A DNA stretch of 64,000 bases from CAYYWP01 sp964475125 (GCA_964475125.1 CAYYWP010000002.1:1-64000), one strand, 5' to 3'. Positions 43,759 to 53,535 are shown, numbered from the stretch's first letter. Notes: generated by a model from the sequence alone, not told the origin. Numbers and translations: made by a program.

Positions 43759-44943
43759 TCAGTGAACGGGCGTCGGCGGACACGGCTGGCAGGCGCAGCG
43801 GTCGATACCGGCGACGTGCTGCAAGATGCGTACGGCATCCAGCGTGCTGACCGTACCGTCGTCGGTGAGGTCGCACTGCGATGGCGGCGGCGTCGCGGGC
43901 GGCAAGGTGTCGGTCACGACGAGAAGCACGCCGTCGGTATCACTGCCGACGTACAGGCGGCCGGCGTTATCCGCGGCCAACGCACCCGGTTTGGACACCG
44001 GCAACGCCGCGGGGTCGAACGAGACGTCGGACGGCGTTACGACATCGCGTGCGCCTTGCGCAGCACCAGTGCCGAGGACGGTCGTGATGATGCCGTCCGT
44101 GCCTACCCGTCGAATCCGATTGCCGTCGGCGATGTAGATCACACCCGCCGGACTCACGGTGAGCGTGGGGGGGCTTGAGAGTCTGGCCTGGGTTGCAGGT
44201 CCACCATCACCGCTGAACCCGAAGGTGCCATTGCCCGCCACCGTAGTGATGATGCCTGCGTTGTCCACCCGCCGGATGCGCTGATTGATGGTGTCGGCGA
44301 TGTAGACGTTGCCGCCCTGCGCGAACACATCGCTGGGGTTTCGCAACCCCGCGGCCGTGGCAGGGCCGCCGTCGCCATGGAAGCTGGCAGTACCATCGCC
44401 GGCAAACGGCGCGAATGTACACGGGGCGGTGCACGGCGTGGCAATCTTCCAGATGCGCCCGCTCGCCGGATCGGCGACATAAACGGCGCGGCTGTCCGAC
44501 GTCAAACCGGCCGGCTGCGCAACCCCCTGAAAGATCACGACATCTTCCACGTCGCCGGCCGTGCTGATCCGCCGAACCCGTTGCCGCGAGAGCTCGACCC
44601 AATATACCAGACCGTCGCCGCCCTCAGTCACGTCGTTGGGCGTCCACAGCCGCGCGGTCGTCGCCGAGCCGCCCCGCGTGCCGCGCACGCCGGAGCCCGC
44701 GATGCGGATGATGGAGCCGTCCGGCAGGAGCTTGCGCACGCTCACGCATTGCGTATCGGCGATGAGCAGCCCGCTGGGTGTCAAGCTGATGCCGCGCGGA
44801 AAGATCGCCGCAGACAGCGCCGGCCCGCCATCCCCACAGCCGCGCCCCGCTACGTCGCTGACCACGAACGCGGGTATCGATGCCGCTGACAGCGTGACCG
44901 CGGCGGCAACTGCCAGCCAAACAGCATAGCGATGCCACCGCAT
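43759..44943 (-). CDS. Secreted NHL-repeat protein with dockerin-like C-terminus
   Basis: 394 residues from the ATG at 44943. A signal peptide (YAVWLAVAAAVTLSAASIPAF) is followed by an NHL-type beta-propeller with repeated GDGGPA...L..P and (V/I)YIADT.N.RIRRV motifs, for example VYIADTINQRIRRVDNAGIITTVAGNGTFGFSGDGGPA. The end has CDLTDDGTVSTLDAVRILQHVAGI, one EF-hand/dockerin-like Ca-binding unit, then a Cys-Pro tail. Such tails are common in large Thr-Pro-rich secretomes. Binding partner unknown. It is convergent with the NTF2-like gene. The 204 bases upstream (44944-45147) hold no gene. Confidence 0.82.
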   Translation of the reverse strand: MRWHRYAVWLAVAAAVTLSAASIPAFVVSDVAGRGCGDGGPALSAAIFPRGISLTPSGLLIADTQCVSVRKLLPDGSIIRIAGSGVRGTRGGSATTARLWTPNDVTEGGDGLVYWVELSRQRVRRISTAGDVEDVVIFQGVAQPAGLTSDSRAVYVADPASGRIWKIATPCTAPCTFAPFAGDGTASFHGDGGPATAAGLRNPSDVFAQGGNVYIADTINQRIRRVDNAGIITTVAGNGTFGFSGDGGPATQARLSSPPTLTVSPAGVIYIADGNRIRRVGTDGIITTVLGTGAAQGARDVVTPSDVSFDPAALPVSKPGALAADNAGRLYVGSDTDGVLLVVTDTLPPATPPPSQCDLTDDGTVSTLDAVRILQHVAGIDRCACQPCPPTPVH

Positions 44944-45147
44944 GACGCGACTAGCCGTCGCGCAGCGCCTGGCCCTGAATGCAGCGCGGCGACCACCGCG
45001 GCACACCGAACCGGACTCCATTGCTAGGTCCAGCATGGTACCCACGACCGCACGCTATGCGGAGATGACGAGCTGTTGCAAGAACCGACTGCCGACATGG
45101 GGTAACGCGATTACCGCGTTGCGCCACGGCGATGACGCGGCGCGGCT

Positions 45148-45426
45148 TCATTGCGCATTGGCTGGGCGCGCCGCTCTGCCCTCCGGCCGTCGGATTTCCA
45201 AGCGCTTCATCCGGCTGCGCAGCGTATTGGGATGGAGGCCGAGCATCTTGGCCGCGCCGTGGGGACCGTCGATGCGCCAGCCGGTTTCGTTCAAGGCCAT
45301 GCGGATATGTCGCTTCTCCATGTCCGCCAAACTCAGGAGCCTGGACGACGTGTCCGCCGTGTCCGGTGGCGCAGCCGCTCGCGACTTCGGCTTCGGTTCG
45401 CCGAACCTGCCCTCACCGGCGAACAC
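45148..45426 (-). pseudogene. Orphan Fis-type HTH, tail of a sigma-54 activator
   Basis: 92 residues from a GTG. LSLADMEKRHIRMALNETGWRIDGPHGAAKMLGLHPNTLRSRMKRLEIRRP is the typical C-terminal Fis-like HTH of NtrC/FhlA-type activators. The AAA+ domain and sensory part that should precede it are missing; an in-frame TAG lies just upstream. It is a remnant or a free DNA-binding protein. It faces the LLM gene at 45795, which has a candidate sigma-54 promoter. Confidence 0.6.
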
Positions 45427-45678
45427 GTGTTCCGGGATCTAGTATCAAGCGAATAGGACCGGCGACTCCCGAGCATTGCCGCGTTTCTCCCCTCCGCGCG
45501 ATGTGAGCTTGACCTGCTCCGGAGCCGGGCTGACCCTGATTCTCGAGGTGGGGCTCGGTGTCAAGGAAGCCGTCCGAGCCGCCCACGAGATTTCGTGGCC
45601 ACGAAAAGCCGAGACCTCGCGGCGGGCGCTGGGCTCGGCTTGGGTGCGATTGCGATGTCCTTTCGCGGCTACCCGGTT

Positions 45679-45694
45679 TGGCGGGGAATGTGCT
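45679..45694 (+). promoter_or_regulatory. Candidate sigma-54 promoter of the LLM gene
   Basis: TGGCGGGGAATGTGCT: GG and GC stand at the -24/-12 spacing (consensus TGGCAC-N5-TTGC). It ends about 100 bases before the start at 45795. The rest of 45427-45794 shows no gene. Confidence 0.35.
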
Positions 45695-45794
45695 TTAGTC
45701 ATTCCTGAACGGGGTGCAGCATCCGCCGAAGGGTGCTTGGCTCCGCGCCGACAAAGTCAGCCCCGCAAGATCACAACCGGAAGGGAGGATGCAC

Positions 45795-46838
45795 ATGCAG
45801 TTCAGCCTCATGATCGAAACCAATCCACAGGCTCCGGCGCTCGCGAAGCTGGCCGAAGAGAACGGCTTCAACTGTCTCTTCATGATCGACACGCATATCG
45901 GTTGGCGGGAGGTGGTCCCGTATTTGACCTTGTGCGCGCACCAGACGAAGCGGCTGCGCATCGGCACGCTGGTGACCAATCCGGTCACGCGCCACCCGAC
46001 CGTGGTCGCGAGCTACTTCGCCACGCTGCAGGAGATCTCCAACGGGCGCATGGTCTGTGGCATCGCCAAGGGCGACTCCGCCACGCGCGTCATGGGCGAG
46101 CGGCAGGCGACCATGAAGGAGTTCCGCGAGGGGGTCGACCTGATCAAGCGGATGATGAACGGCGAGGAGATCCTGTACACGCCGAAACATCCCGACCGTT
46201 CGGCCTGGCTCAAGCAGGCCGGCGGCAAGCCGCTGAAGATCAAGTTCCACTGGTACAAGCCGCCCGCCAAGGTGCCGGTGTACATCGGTGGCTACGGCCC
46301 CAAGACCTTGCAGTTCGCCGGCGAGGTGGCGGACGCCGTGGTGGTGCAGGCGCCGAATCCCGATTCGCTGCGCTGGTCGCTCGGTCATGCGCACGCCGGC
46401 GCACGCCGCGTCGGTCGCGACCCGGCGACGTTGAAGACGGTGGTGTCGGGGCCGATCGTCCTCAACGACGACCTCAAACAGGCGCTGCGCGATGAGCGCT
46501 GGTTCGTGCAGGCCGTGTGGAACCACTCGGCGCACCTGCTCGAGCACTACCGGCGCGAGGAGCTGCCCGAGTGCATGACCCTCGGGCTGCCGCAGGATTT
46601 CCACAGCGATTACACCGAGCACATCATCCGCGATGCCGAGGAGCTCTCGCAGGTGCCCGAGCGCGCCGTCGACCTGCTCACGGTCAGCGGGCCCGCCAGC
46701 CGCTGCATCGAGCGGCTCGAACAGCTCAAGGCCGGGGGCGCCAAGGAGTTCATCCACTACGCGGTGGCGAGACCGATGGCGGAGCTCGAGGCCACGATCC
46801 GCCGCATCGGCAAGGAGATCATTCCGCATTTCAGCTGA
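45795..46838 (+). CDS. LLM class flavin-dependent oxidoreductase, second copy
   Basis: 347 residues from the ATG at 45795, 6 bases after GGGAGG; an ATG two codons earlier abuts that site. MQFSLMIETNPQAPALAKLAEENGFNCLFMIDTHIGWREVVPYLTLCAHQTKR is the first barrel part, RIGTLVTNPVTRHPTVVASYFATLQEISNGR the second, and VYIGGYGPKTLQFAGEVADAVVVQAPNP the third. The insert HPDRSAWLKQAGGKPLKIKFHWYKPPAK is specific to this subgroup. It precedes the second hyuA/hyuB operon and a partial copy of it exists at 37135. Cofactor (FMN or F420) and substrate are not determined by sequence alone. Confidence 0.87.
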   Translation: MQFSLMIETNPQAPALAKLAEENGFNCLFMIDTHIGWREVVPYLTLCAHQTKRLRIGTLVTNPVTRHPTVVASYFATLQEISNGRMVCGIAKGDSATRVMGERQATMKEFREGVDLIKRMMNGEEILYTPKHPDRSAWLKQAGGKPLKIKFHWYKPPAKVPVYIGGYGPKTLQFAGEVADAVVVQAPNPDSLRWSLGHAHAGARRVGRDPATLKTVVSGPIVLNDDLKQALRDERWFVQAVWNHSAHLLEHYRREELPECMTLGLPQDFHSDYTEHIIRDAEELSQVPERAVDLLTVSGPASRCIERLEQLKAGGAKEFIHYAVARPMAELEATIRRIGKEIIPHFS

Positions 46839-46912
46839 CCACCCGCTTTACCGCCGAGGGTGGGCCGTCTACACGTGCGGGCGGCGCGTCTCGCCGCCTC
46901 GGGAGGAGTTTG

Positions 46913-47017
46913 ATGGGAGCCAGCATCGCCGGAGCATCGCTGAGACGCGTCGAGGGCCCGCGCGTCCTCACCGCCCAGGTAGAAGCGGGATCCTGGCTTC
47001 GAGGTGACGCGGCATGA
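46913..47017 (+). pseudogene. N-terminal remnant of a molybdenum hydroxylase large subunit
   Basis: 34-residue ORF with GGGAGGAG 5 bases before its ATG. MGASIAGASLRRVEGPRVLTAQ matches the start of CoxL/XdhB-type large subunits (GASxRRVEDPRLLTG), then diverges. Its TGA overlaps the hyuA ATG (ATGA at 47014-47017), so the relic now acts as a leader that can couple translation of hyuA. A deletion that fused a lost gene to hyuA would explain it. Confidence 0.55.
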
Positions 47018-49134
47018 AGCGAGTCGGGGTCGACGTCGGCGGCACCTTCACCGACCTGATCTACGTCGACGACGAGACGGGTGAGATCCGCGTCCACAAG
47101 CTACCCACCACGCCGCACGATCCGTCGCGCGGTACCGTGCAAGGGATCGAGGAGCTCTCGAAGGCCGCGGGGCAGAGCCCCGCGGCGCTCGACCAGGTGT
47201 TCCACGGCACGACGATCGCGACCAACATCGTCATCGAGCACTCGGGCGCCAAGGTCGGGTTGATCACCACCGAGGGCTACCGGGACATCCTCCACATCGC
47301 CCGGCACAAGAAGCCGTTCAACTTTTCAATCTACCAGGACTTGCCGTGGCAACGGTACCCGATCGTGCGGCGGCGCTACCGGTTGACGGTGCCGGAGCGC
47401 ATCACCAAGGACGGCTCGGTGCTGGTGCCGCTCGACGAGGAGCGGGCGCGCGAGCAGGTCAGGAAACTGAAGCAGGCCGGCGTCGAGGCCGTCGCGGTCT
47501 GCTTCCTCTTCTCGTTCTTGAACCCGCAGCACGAGCAGCGGGTGGCGGCGATCCTGCGCGAGGAGTTCCCCGAGGCCTTTCTGTCCGTGTCCTCCGAGGT
47601 GCTGCCGCAATACCGCGAGTACGAGCGCTTCTCGACCGTCTGCCTCAACGCCTACGTCGGTCCCAAGGTGGCGACCTACGTGCGGCGCCTCGAATCGGAG
47701 CTGCGCGGGCTCGGAGTGAAGACGGGGGTCCACCTGATGACCTCGGCGAGCGGCGTGTCGACGGCGGAGGCGGCGACGGCACGGCCGGTCAACCTGCTCA
47801 TGTCGGGTCCGGTCGCCGGCGTCGTCGGCGGGATCTGGGCCGGGAAACAGGCGGGCTACGAAAACGTGATCACGCTCGACGTCGGCGGCACCTCGGCCGA
47901 CATCGGGCTGGCGCAGGAAGGTCGGCTGCGCATGAAGCACCTGCTCGACACCAAGGTCGGGCCCTATCAGGCGATGATTCCGATGGTCGACGTCGACACG
48001 ATCGGCGCCGGCGGCGGCTCGATCGCCTACGTCGACCAGGGCGGCCTGTACCGCGTCGGGCCGCGCTCGGCGGGTGCCGACCCGGGTCCGGCGGCCTACG
48101 GGCGCGGCGGCACGGAGGCAACCGCGACGGACGCGATGGTCAACCTCGGATGGCTCTCGCCGGACGACTTCCTCGGCGGCGGCATGCGGCTGCGGCCCGA
48201 GCTGGCGCGCCGGGTCTTCCAGGAGGGCCCGGGAGCCGCGCTCGGGATGTCGGTCGAGGAGGCGTCGATGGGCGCCGTGCAGATCCTCACCCACTCGATG
48301 GTGCAGGCGATCGAACAGAACTCGGTGCGCAAGGGCTTCGACCCGCGCGATTTCGTGCTCGTCGCCGAGGGCGGGGCGGGCCCCCTCTTCGCCGCCCAGA
48401 TCGCGCTCGAGGTGGGGACGCCACACGTGCTCGTCCCGCCCTATCCCGGGGTGACCGCGGCGATGGGGCTGCTCGCCACCGACATGGTCTACGAGTACGC
48501 GATGACGACGTACCAGCGCCTCTCGGCGCTCGACGCGCCCGCGTTGCAGCTCGCCTTCGAGCAGCTCGAGCAGCGCGCCATGGCCCAGCTCCGGGCCGAT
48601 GGGGTCCCCACCGAGCGGAGCGTGCTCCAGCGCGTGGCCGACTGCCGCTACTTCGGCCAGGGCTACGAGCTCCGCGTCGAGGCCGGCTCCGGCGCGATCG
48701 ACCACGACTGGGTGGAGCGGCTGCGGGCGGACTTCCATCAGATCCACGAGCGCGAGTATTCGCGCCGCTTCGAAGAGGCGGATATCGAGATCCCGAACAT
48801 CCGCGTCCGCGGCGTCGGTCTCCAGCCGCCACTGGAGATTTCCGAGATCGAGCCGGGCAGCGACTCGGCCGAGGCGGCGCGCACCCGCGAGGGCGAGGCG
48901 TGGTTCCGCGTCGACGGCGCGCTGCGCCAAGTGCGCACGCGCTACTACGACCGCGCCAAGCTGCGGGCCGGCAACCGCCTGCACGGGCCGGCGATCATCA
49001 ATCAGTACGATTCGACGACGGTGATCCCGCCGGGGCTCTCCGCGCATGTAGACCGCTATGGCAATATCGTGATCACCATCGGTTCCGCCGCGGGTGTCGA
49101 GGCGGGCGCGGTGGGGACGGAGGCGAAGACATGA
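47014..49134 (+). CDS. Hydantoinase/oxoprolinase family protein, HyuA type (operon 2)
   Basis: 706 residues. GVDVGGTFTDLIYVDDETG at the start, VFHGTTIATNIVIEHSGAKVGLITTEGYRDILHIARHKKPFNF, VITLDVGGTSADIGLAQ, VDTIGAGGGSIAYVDQGGLYRVGPRSAGADPGPAAYGRGGTEATATDA and a C-terminal domain with QFYGQGYELRVEA-type strands mark it. It is a paralogue of the operon 1 subunit but clearly diverged. It overlaps hyuB by ATGA. It is followed by molybdenum hydroxylase genes, which suggests a nitrogen heterocycle or cyclic amide as the substrate of this operon; that is inference. Confidence 0.9.
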   Translation: MKRVGVDVGGTFTDLIYVDDETGEIRVHKLPTTPHDPSRGTVQGIEELSKAAGQSPAALDQVFHGTTIATNIVIEHSGAKVGLITTEGYRDILHIARHKKPFNFSIYQDLPWQRYPIVRRRYRLTVPERITKDGSVLVPLDEERAREQVRKLKQAGVEAVAVCFLFSFLNPQHEQRVAAILREEFPEAFLSVSSEVLPQYREYERFSTVCLNAYVGPKVATYVRRLESELRGLGVKTGVHLMTSASGVSTAEAATARPVNLLMSGPVAGVVGGIWAGKQAGYENVITLDVGGTSADIGLAQEGRLRMKHLLDTKVGPYQAMIPMVDVDTIGAGGGSIAYVDQGGLYRVGPRSAGADPGPAAYGRGGTEATATDAMVNLGWLSPDDFLGGGMRLRPELARRVFQEGPGAALGMSVEEASMGAVQILTHSMVQAIEQNSVRKGFDPRDFVLVAEGGAGPLFAAQIALEVGTPHVLVPPYPGVTAAMGLLATDMVYEYAMTTYQRLSALDAPALQLAFEQLEQRAMAQLRADGVPTERSVLQRVADCRYFGQGYELRVEAGSGAIDHDWVERLRADFHQIHEREYSRRFEEADIEIPNIRVRGVGLQPPLEISEIEPGSDSAEAARTREGEAWFRVDGALRQVRTRYYDRAKLRAGNRLHGPAIINQYDSTTVIPPGLSAHVDRYGNIVITIGSAAGVEAGAVGTEAKT

Positions 49135-51047
49135 GCATGACGGAATACGTGGCCGGCCGCCTGCCGGGGCCGCCCACCCGCAAGCGCGTCGAGGTCGACC
49201 CGGTCACCCTGCGCGTGCTCGGTGGCGCATTCAACGCGGTCGCCAAGGAGATGGCGGGCGTGCTCTTCCGCATGAGCTACTCCTCGATCATCCGCGAGTC
49301 GGAGGATATCGGCGCCGGCATCTTCGATGCCGAGGGGCGCGAGTTCTGCGAGTCCGACTCGTCGCCGATGCACATCGGCTCGCTGCCCTGGTACATCCGC
49401 GGTTTCCTGCGCACGCTCGGCGGCGCCGGGAACATCGCGGAGGGGGACGTGATCGTCCACAACCACCCCTACTTCGGCGCCTCCCACACGCCGGACCTCG
49501 GCATGGCCGTGCCGATCTTTGACGCCGGCGAGCTCCTCGGCTTCGCCGCCGTGACCGCGCACCTGCTCGACGTCGGGGGCTCGTTCCCGGGCGTGAACGC
49601 CGACGCGTTCGACGTGTACGCCGAGGCCAAGCTGTACAACGGCCTGCGCTGGTACCGCCGCGGGGAGCTGAATCAGGACCTCGACCGGATGATCTTCGAG
49701 AATACCCGTACGGAGACGATGAACCGCGGCGACGTGAAGGCCATGCTCGCCGCCTGCCAGCTCGGGCGCGACCGCTTCCTGCGCCTCGTCCAGCGCTACG
49801 GCGCCGACGTGGTGATGAGCGCGGCGTATGACTGGATGGATTACTCCGAGCGGATGCTGCGGGCCGAGATCGCGAAGGTTCCCGACGGGGTCTACGAGGC
49901 GCCGACGGGTTGGCTCGACGACGACGCCCGCAACCGCGGCGTTCGCCTCAAGGTGGCGACCAAAGTGATCGTCAAGGGCGACGAGGTCATCATCGACCTG
50001 ACCGGCTCCAATGACGAGGTGCCGACCGGCTACAACGTGCCCTTCGAAGGCTCGGTCCTCGTCGGCGCCTATTTCGCCGTGCGCACCATCCTGCTCGACG
50101 AGGCCACGTTCCCGGAGCACGTGCCGCAGAACGAAGGCTGCTTCCGGCCGGTGACGGTGATCGCGCCGAAAGGGTCCATCTACAACCCGAATTTCCCCCG
50201 CGCCTGCTTCTCGCGCTTCTGCCAGGTGCAGCGCATCGTCGACAACACCATCCTGGCGCTGGCGGACGCGGTGCCGGGCCAGGTCACCGGCGGCAACTCG
50301 GCCGGCACGAACTTCTACTGCTACTCCGGCTTCCTCGAGCAGAAGGGCGAGTACTGGATCTACCTCGAGGTCAACGAGGGCTCCTACGGCGGCCGCCACG
50401 GGAAGGACGGGCTCGACTCCGTCGACAACCTGATGGCGAACACGCGCAACAACCCGATCGAAGAGCTGGACATGCGCTTCCCGGTGCGCTGCGAGCAGTA
50501 CGAGCTGCGCCCCGAGGCGGCGGCACCCGGGAAGTGGCGCGGCGGCATCGGCATCGTGAGGCGAAACCGGATGCTCGTCGACGGAACGTGCTCGTCGGAG
50601 GGCGAGCGCATGCACGACGCGCCGCGCGGCATCTTCGGCGGCTGGGACGGGCTCGTAGCCTCGTGCCGGAAGAACCCGGACACGGCACGGGAGGAACGCC
50701 TGGAGGCGAAGGTGACGGGGATCCCCTTACGGGCGGGAGAGCTGATCGAGATCCGCGTGCCGAGCGGGGCCGCGTATGGCAACCCGCTCGAGCGGGTGCC
50801 CGAGCTGGTGCGCGAGGACGTGCTGGACGACTTCACCACGATCGAGCTCGCCCGCGACGCCTACGGCGTCGTGTTCAAGGACCCGCACACGCTCGAGATC
50901 GATGTGCAGGCGACGGCGCGGCTGCGCGCCGAGCTGGCCGCGAAGCCGCGGTACAGTTCGCTCACGACCTACTACCAGGAGCGCGGGTTGCGGCGCTGCA
51001 ACCCGCCGACCTCGATCGCCGGTAACAAGGAGTTCGGGCTCGAGTGA
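49131..51047 (+). CDS. Hydantoinase B/oxoprolinase family protein, HyuB type (operon 2)
   Basis: 638 residues. DPVTLRVLGGAFNAVAKEMAGVLFRMSYSSIIRESEDIGAGIFD opens the conserved domain; HNHPYFGASHTPDLGMAVPIF, VTAHLLDVGGSFPGVNADAFDVYAEAKLYNG, IDLTGSNDEVPTGYNVPFEGSV and, near the end, REDVLDDFTTIELARDAYGVVF follow. The start overlaps the hyuA stop (ATG 49131). Unlike the operon 1 HyuB it has no basic tail. The frame is open far upstream inside hyuA, but that is a shadow. The stop is 49 bases before the first large subunit gene. Confidence 0.9.
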   Translation: MSMTEYVAGRLPGPPTRKRVEVDPVTLRVLGGAFNAVAKEMAGVLFRMSYSSIIRESEDIGAGIFDAEGREFCESDSSPMHIGSLPWYIRGFLRTLGGAGNIAEGDVIVHNHPYFGASHTPDLGMAVPIFDAGELLGFAAVTAHLLDVGGSFPGVNADAFDVYAEAKLYNGLRWYRRGELNQDLDRMIFENTRTETMNRGDVKAMLAACQLGRDRFLRLVQRYGADVVMSAAYDWMDYSERMLRAEIAKVPDGVYEAPTGWLDDDARNRGVRLKVATKVIVKGDEVIIDLTGSNDEVPTGYNVPFEGSVLVGAYFAVRTILLDEATFPEHVPQNEGCFRPVTVIAPKGSIYNPNFPRACFSRFCQVQRIVDNTILALADAVPGQVTGGNSAGTNFYCYSGFLEQKGEYWIYLEVNEGSYGGRHGKDGLDSVDNLMANTRNNPIEELDMRFPVRCEQYELRPEAAAPGKWRGGIGIVRRNRMLVDGTCSSEGERMHDAPRGIFGGWDGLVASCRKNPDTAREERLEAKVTGIPLRAGELIEIRVPSGAAYGNPLERVPELVREDVLDDFTTIELARDAYGVVFKDPHTLEIDVQATARLRAELAAKPRYSSLTTYYQERGLRRCNPPTSIAGNKEFGLE

Positions 51048-51083
51048 GCGAACGCTTGACAGGATCACGTGCGCAGACGGTGA

Positions 51084-51089
51084 AAGGAG
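51084..51089 (+). promoter_or_regulatory. Ribosome-binding site for a GTG start
   Basis: AAGGAG, 7 bases before the GTG at 51097. It sets the start of large subunit 1, which begins KYIGQPIPALNNRILAAGQATF, parallel to the ATG-started paralogue at 53536. Confidence 0.65.
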
Positions 51090-51096
51090 TCCAGTC

Positions 51097-53478
51097 GTGA
51101 AATACATCGGGCAACCCATTCCGGCCTTGAATAACCGTATCCTCGCCGCCGGCCAGGCGACCTTCGTTGCCGATGTCCCGCTGGTCAATACCGCTCATCT
51201 GACCATGCTCCGCAGCGCCCATGCCCATGCGCGGATTCGGTCGATCGACACCAGTCGGGCCCGCCAGCTCCCCGGCGTCCTGCTCGTGCTGACGGGAGCG
51301 GACCTGCGCGCGGTGATGCCTCCCACGCCCTTGGCGGCGGATCCAGCCGTGCTCGGCGGCAACACGGTCACCGTGTATCCCCTGGCGGTCGATCGGGTGC
51401 GCTACGTCGGCGAGCCGGTCGCCGCCGTGGTCGCGGACGACAAGTTCGCCGCCTACGCCGCCTTGGAGCTGATCGATGTCGACTACGAGCCCTTGCCGGT
51501 GGTCACCGACGCGGTCAAGGCGTTGGAGCCGGGCAGCCCGCTGGTCGAGCCGGACTGGGGCAGTAACATCCTGCTGCACAAGTCCTTCACCCGCGGCGAC
51601 TTCGCCAGTGCGCTGCAGCGCGCCGATGGCGTGTTGCGAGGCACGGTCAAGGCGCACCGCTATGGGGCGGTGCCGATCGAGCCGCGGGCCTACGCGGCCT
51701 CCTATCATCCCTATCTCGACGAGCTGACGGTGTGGGCGTCGACGCAGATGCCACACTCGGTACGCGGCTACATCGCGATCGTGTTGGGCATGAGCGAGAC
51801 CAGCGTGCGCGTGATCCAGCCGCATGTCGGCGGCAGCTTCGGTCTCAAGGTGCCGCCGTTCCCGGAGGAAATCCTGGTGGCGTACTTCAGCCGGGCGTTG
51901 CGGCGGCCGGTGCGGTGGATCGAAGAGCGCGGCGAGCATCTCGCGGTGTCCTCGCATTCGCGCGAGGAAACGCTGTCCTACACCGCCGGCTACCGCAGCG
52001 ACGGGACCGTCATCGCGCTGGACGTGCGCGTGGTGGCCGACGTCGGCGCCCCGTCGGCGGTCGGCGGCTGGCCGATGTCGTTCGTCTCCGCGTTCGTCAT
52101 CCCCGGCCCGTACAAGATCGACGACTGCAACGTGGAGCTCTATTCGGTGGTGACCAACAAGGCCCCGTGGACCCCCTATCGCACCTTCGGCAAGGACGCG
52201 GCGAATTACGTCATGGACCGGATCATGGACAAGGTGGCGCGGGCGTCGGGCCGTGACCGCGCCGAGGTTCGTCCGCGCAACTTCGTCCCGCCCGATGCGT
52301 TTCCGTTCCGCCAGGTCTCCGGCGCGGTGCTCGACAGCGGGAACTACGGCGCGGTGTGGGATCGCCTGCTCGAGGCGATCGATTACCGCGGCTTCGCCAA
52401 GCGGCAACAAGAAGCCAGGCAGAGCGGGCGATACCTGGGGATCGGCATCACCTTCGAGCTCACGCCGGAAGGCGGTGCGATCCCGCACTCCCGGTTGATC
52501 CAGGGCTACGACGGAACGACCGTGCGGGTGAGCCCCGAGGGCCGCGTCACGGTGCTCACCGGCGTGACGTCGCCCGGCTCCGGGAACGAGACCGGCATCG
52601 CGCAGATCGTCGCCGACGAGTTGGGCGTCGACCTCGCCGAGGTGAAGGTCATCCAGGGCGATACGCAGTCGTGCCCCTTCGGGTTGGGGAACGGCAGCTC
52701 GCGCAGCGTGATGATGGGCGGCGGCGCCGGCGCGCTGGCCGCCCAAGACCTGCGCGAAAAACTCCTCACCGTGGCGGGAAAGATGTTGGAGGTGGCGCCG
52801 CAGGACTTGGACGGCGAAGGCGGGGTCATTCAGGTGCGAGGCGCGCCACAGCGCAAGGTCACCATCGCCCAGGTGGCGGCGGAGATTTACCGCCACACGT
52901 ACGGGCCGGCGGCGGAGGGGGTCGAGCCGGGCCTCGAGGTGACGCGTTACAGCCGCATCGGCAATCTCCACCATCAGCCGGAGAAGCACGATGGCCATTT
53001 CAGCATGTATCCCACCTGGCCGAACGGGGCCTGCGGGGTCATCGTCGAGGTCGATCGCGACACCGGACTCGTCAAGCTGCTGCGCTGCGTGTTCGTGCAC
53101 GACTGCGGGACGGTCATCAACCCATTGCTGGTCGAGGCCAACGTGCACGGATCCTTGGCGCAGGCATTCGGTGGCGCGCTGTACGAACGGCACGTCTATG
53201 ACGAGGCCGGGCAGTACCAGACCGCCACGTTGATGGACTATACGCTACCGACTGCCGTCGAGCTTCCGAGCTTTGAGATGGCGCACCTCTGCACTCCCTC
53301 GCCGTTTACCGGCCTCGGCACCAAGGGCGCCGGGGAGTGCGGCATGAGCGCCCCGATCACCGCCCTGATCGGCGCGGTCGAGAACGCGCTGGCCGACTTC
53401 AACGTCGTCCTCGACGAGACCCCCGTCACGCCCGACCGCGTCTGGAAGGCGATCCAGGACGGGATGGCGAAGGCGTAA
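51097..53478 (+). CDS. Molybdopterin-binding large subunit of a xanthine dehydrogenase family enzyme, copy 1
   Basis: 793 residues from a GTG. Typical order: ILAAGQATFVADVPLVN and the CO-dehydrogenase a/b hammerhead at residues 10-130 (LRSAHAHARIRSIDTSRARQLPGVLLVLTGADL, VGEPVAAVVADD), then the Mo-pterin domains with QPHVGGSFGLKVPPFPEE, YRTFGKDAANYVMDRIMDKVAR, TSPGSGNETGIAQIVADELGV and the active-site Glu in LGTKGAGECGM. The Mo cofactor hydroxylates heterocycles or aldehydes with water as oxygen source. Such enzymes need a 2Fe-2S and an FAD subunit; neither is in the window. The next gene is a close paralogue. Confidence 0.88.
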   Translation: MKYIGQPIPALNNRILAAGQATFVADVPLVNTAHLTMLRSAHAHARIRSIDTSRARQLPGVLLVLTGADLRAVMPPTPLAADPAVLGGNTVTVYPLAVDRVRYVGEPVAAVVADDKFAAYAALELIDVDYEPLPVVTDAVKALEPGSPLVEPDWGSNILLHKSFTRGDFASALQRADGVLRGTVKAHRYGAVPIEPRAYAASYHPYLDELTVWASTQMPHSVRGYIAIVLGMSETSVRVIQPHVGGSFGLKVPPFPEEILVAYFSRALRRPVRWIEERGEHLAVSSHSREETLSYTAGYRSDGTVIALDVRVVADVGAPSAVGGWPMSFVSAFVIPGPYKIDDCNVELYSVVTNKAPWTPYRTFGKDAANYVMDRIMDKVARASGRDRAEVRPRNFVPPDAFPFRQVSGAVLDSGNYGAVWDRLLEAIDYRGFAKRQQEARQSGRYLGIGITFELTPEGGAIPHSRLIQGYDGTTVRVSPEGRVTVLTGVTSPGSGNETGIAQIVADELGVDLAEVKVIQGDTQSCPFGLGNGSSRSVMMGGGAGALAAQDLREKLLTVAGKMLEVAPQDLDGEGGVIQVRGAPQRKVTIAQVAAEIYRHTYGPAAEGVEPGLEVTRYSRIGNLHHQPEKHDGHFSMYPTWPNGACGVIVEVDRDTGLVKLLRCVFVHDCGTVINPLLVEANVHGSLAQAFGGALYERHVYDEAGQYQTATLMDYTLPTAVELPSFEMAHLCTPSPFTGLGTKGAGECGMSAPITALIGAVENALADFNVVLDETPVTPDRVWKAIQDGMAKA

Positions 53479-53535
53479 CGACCATATCCGGACGGTACGG
53501 ACGGGCTCGCCCCAGCGCGCGCCGGGCACGGCACC

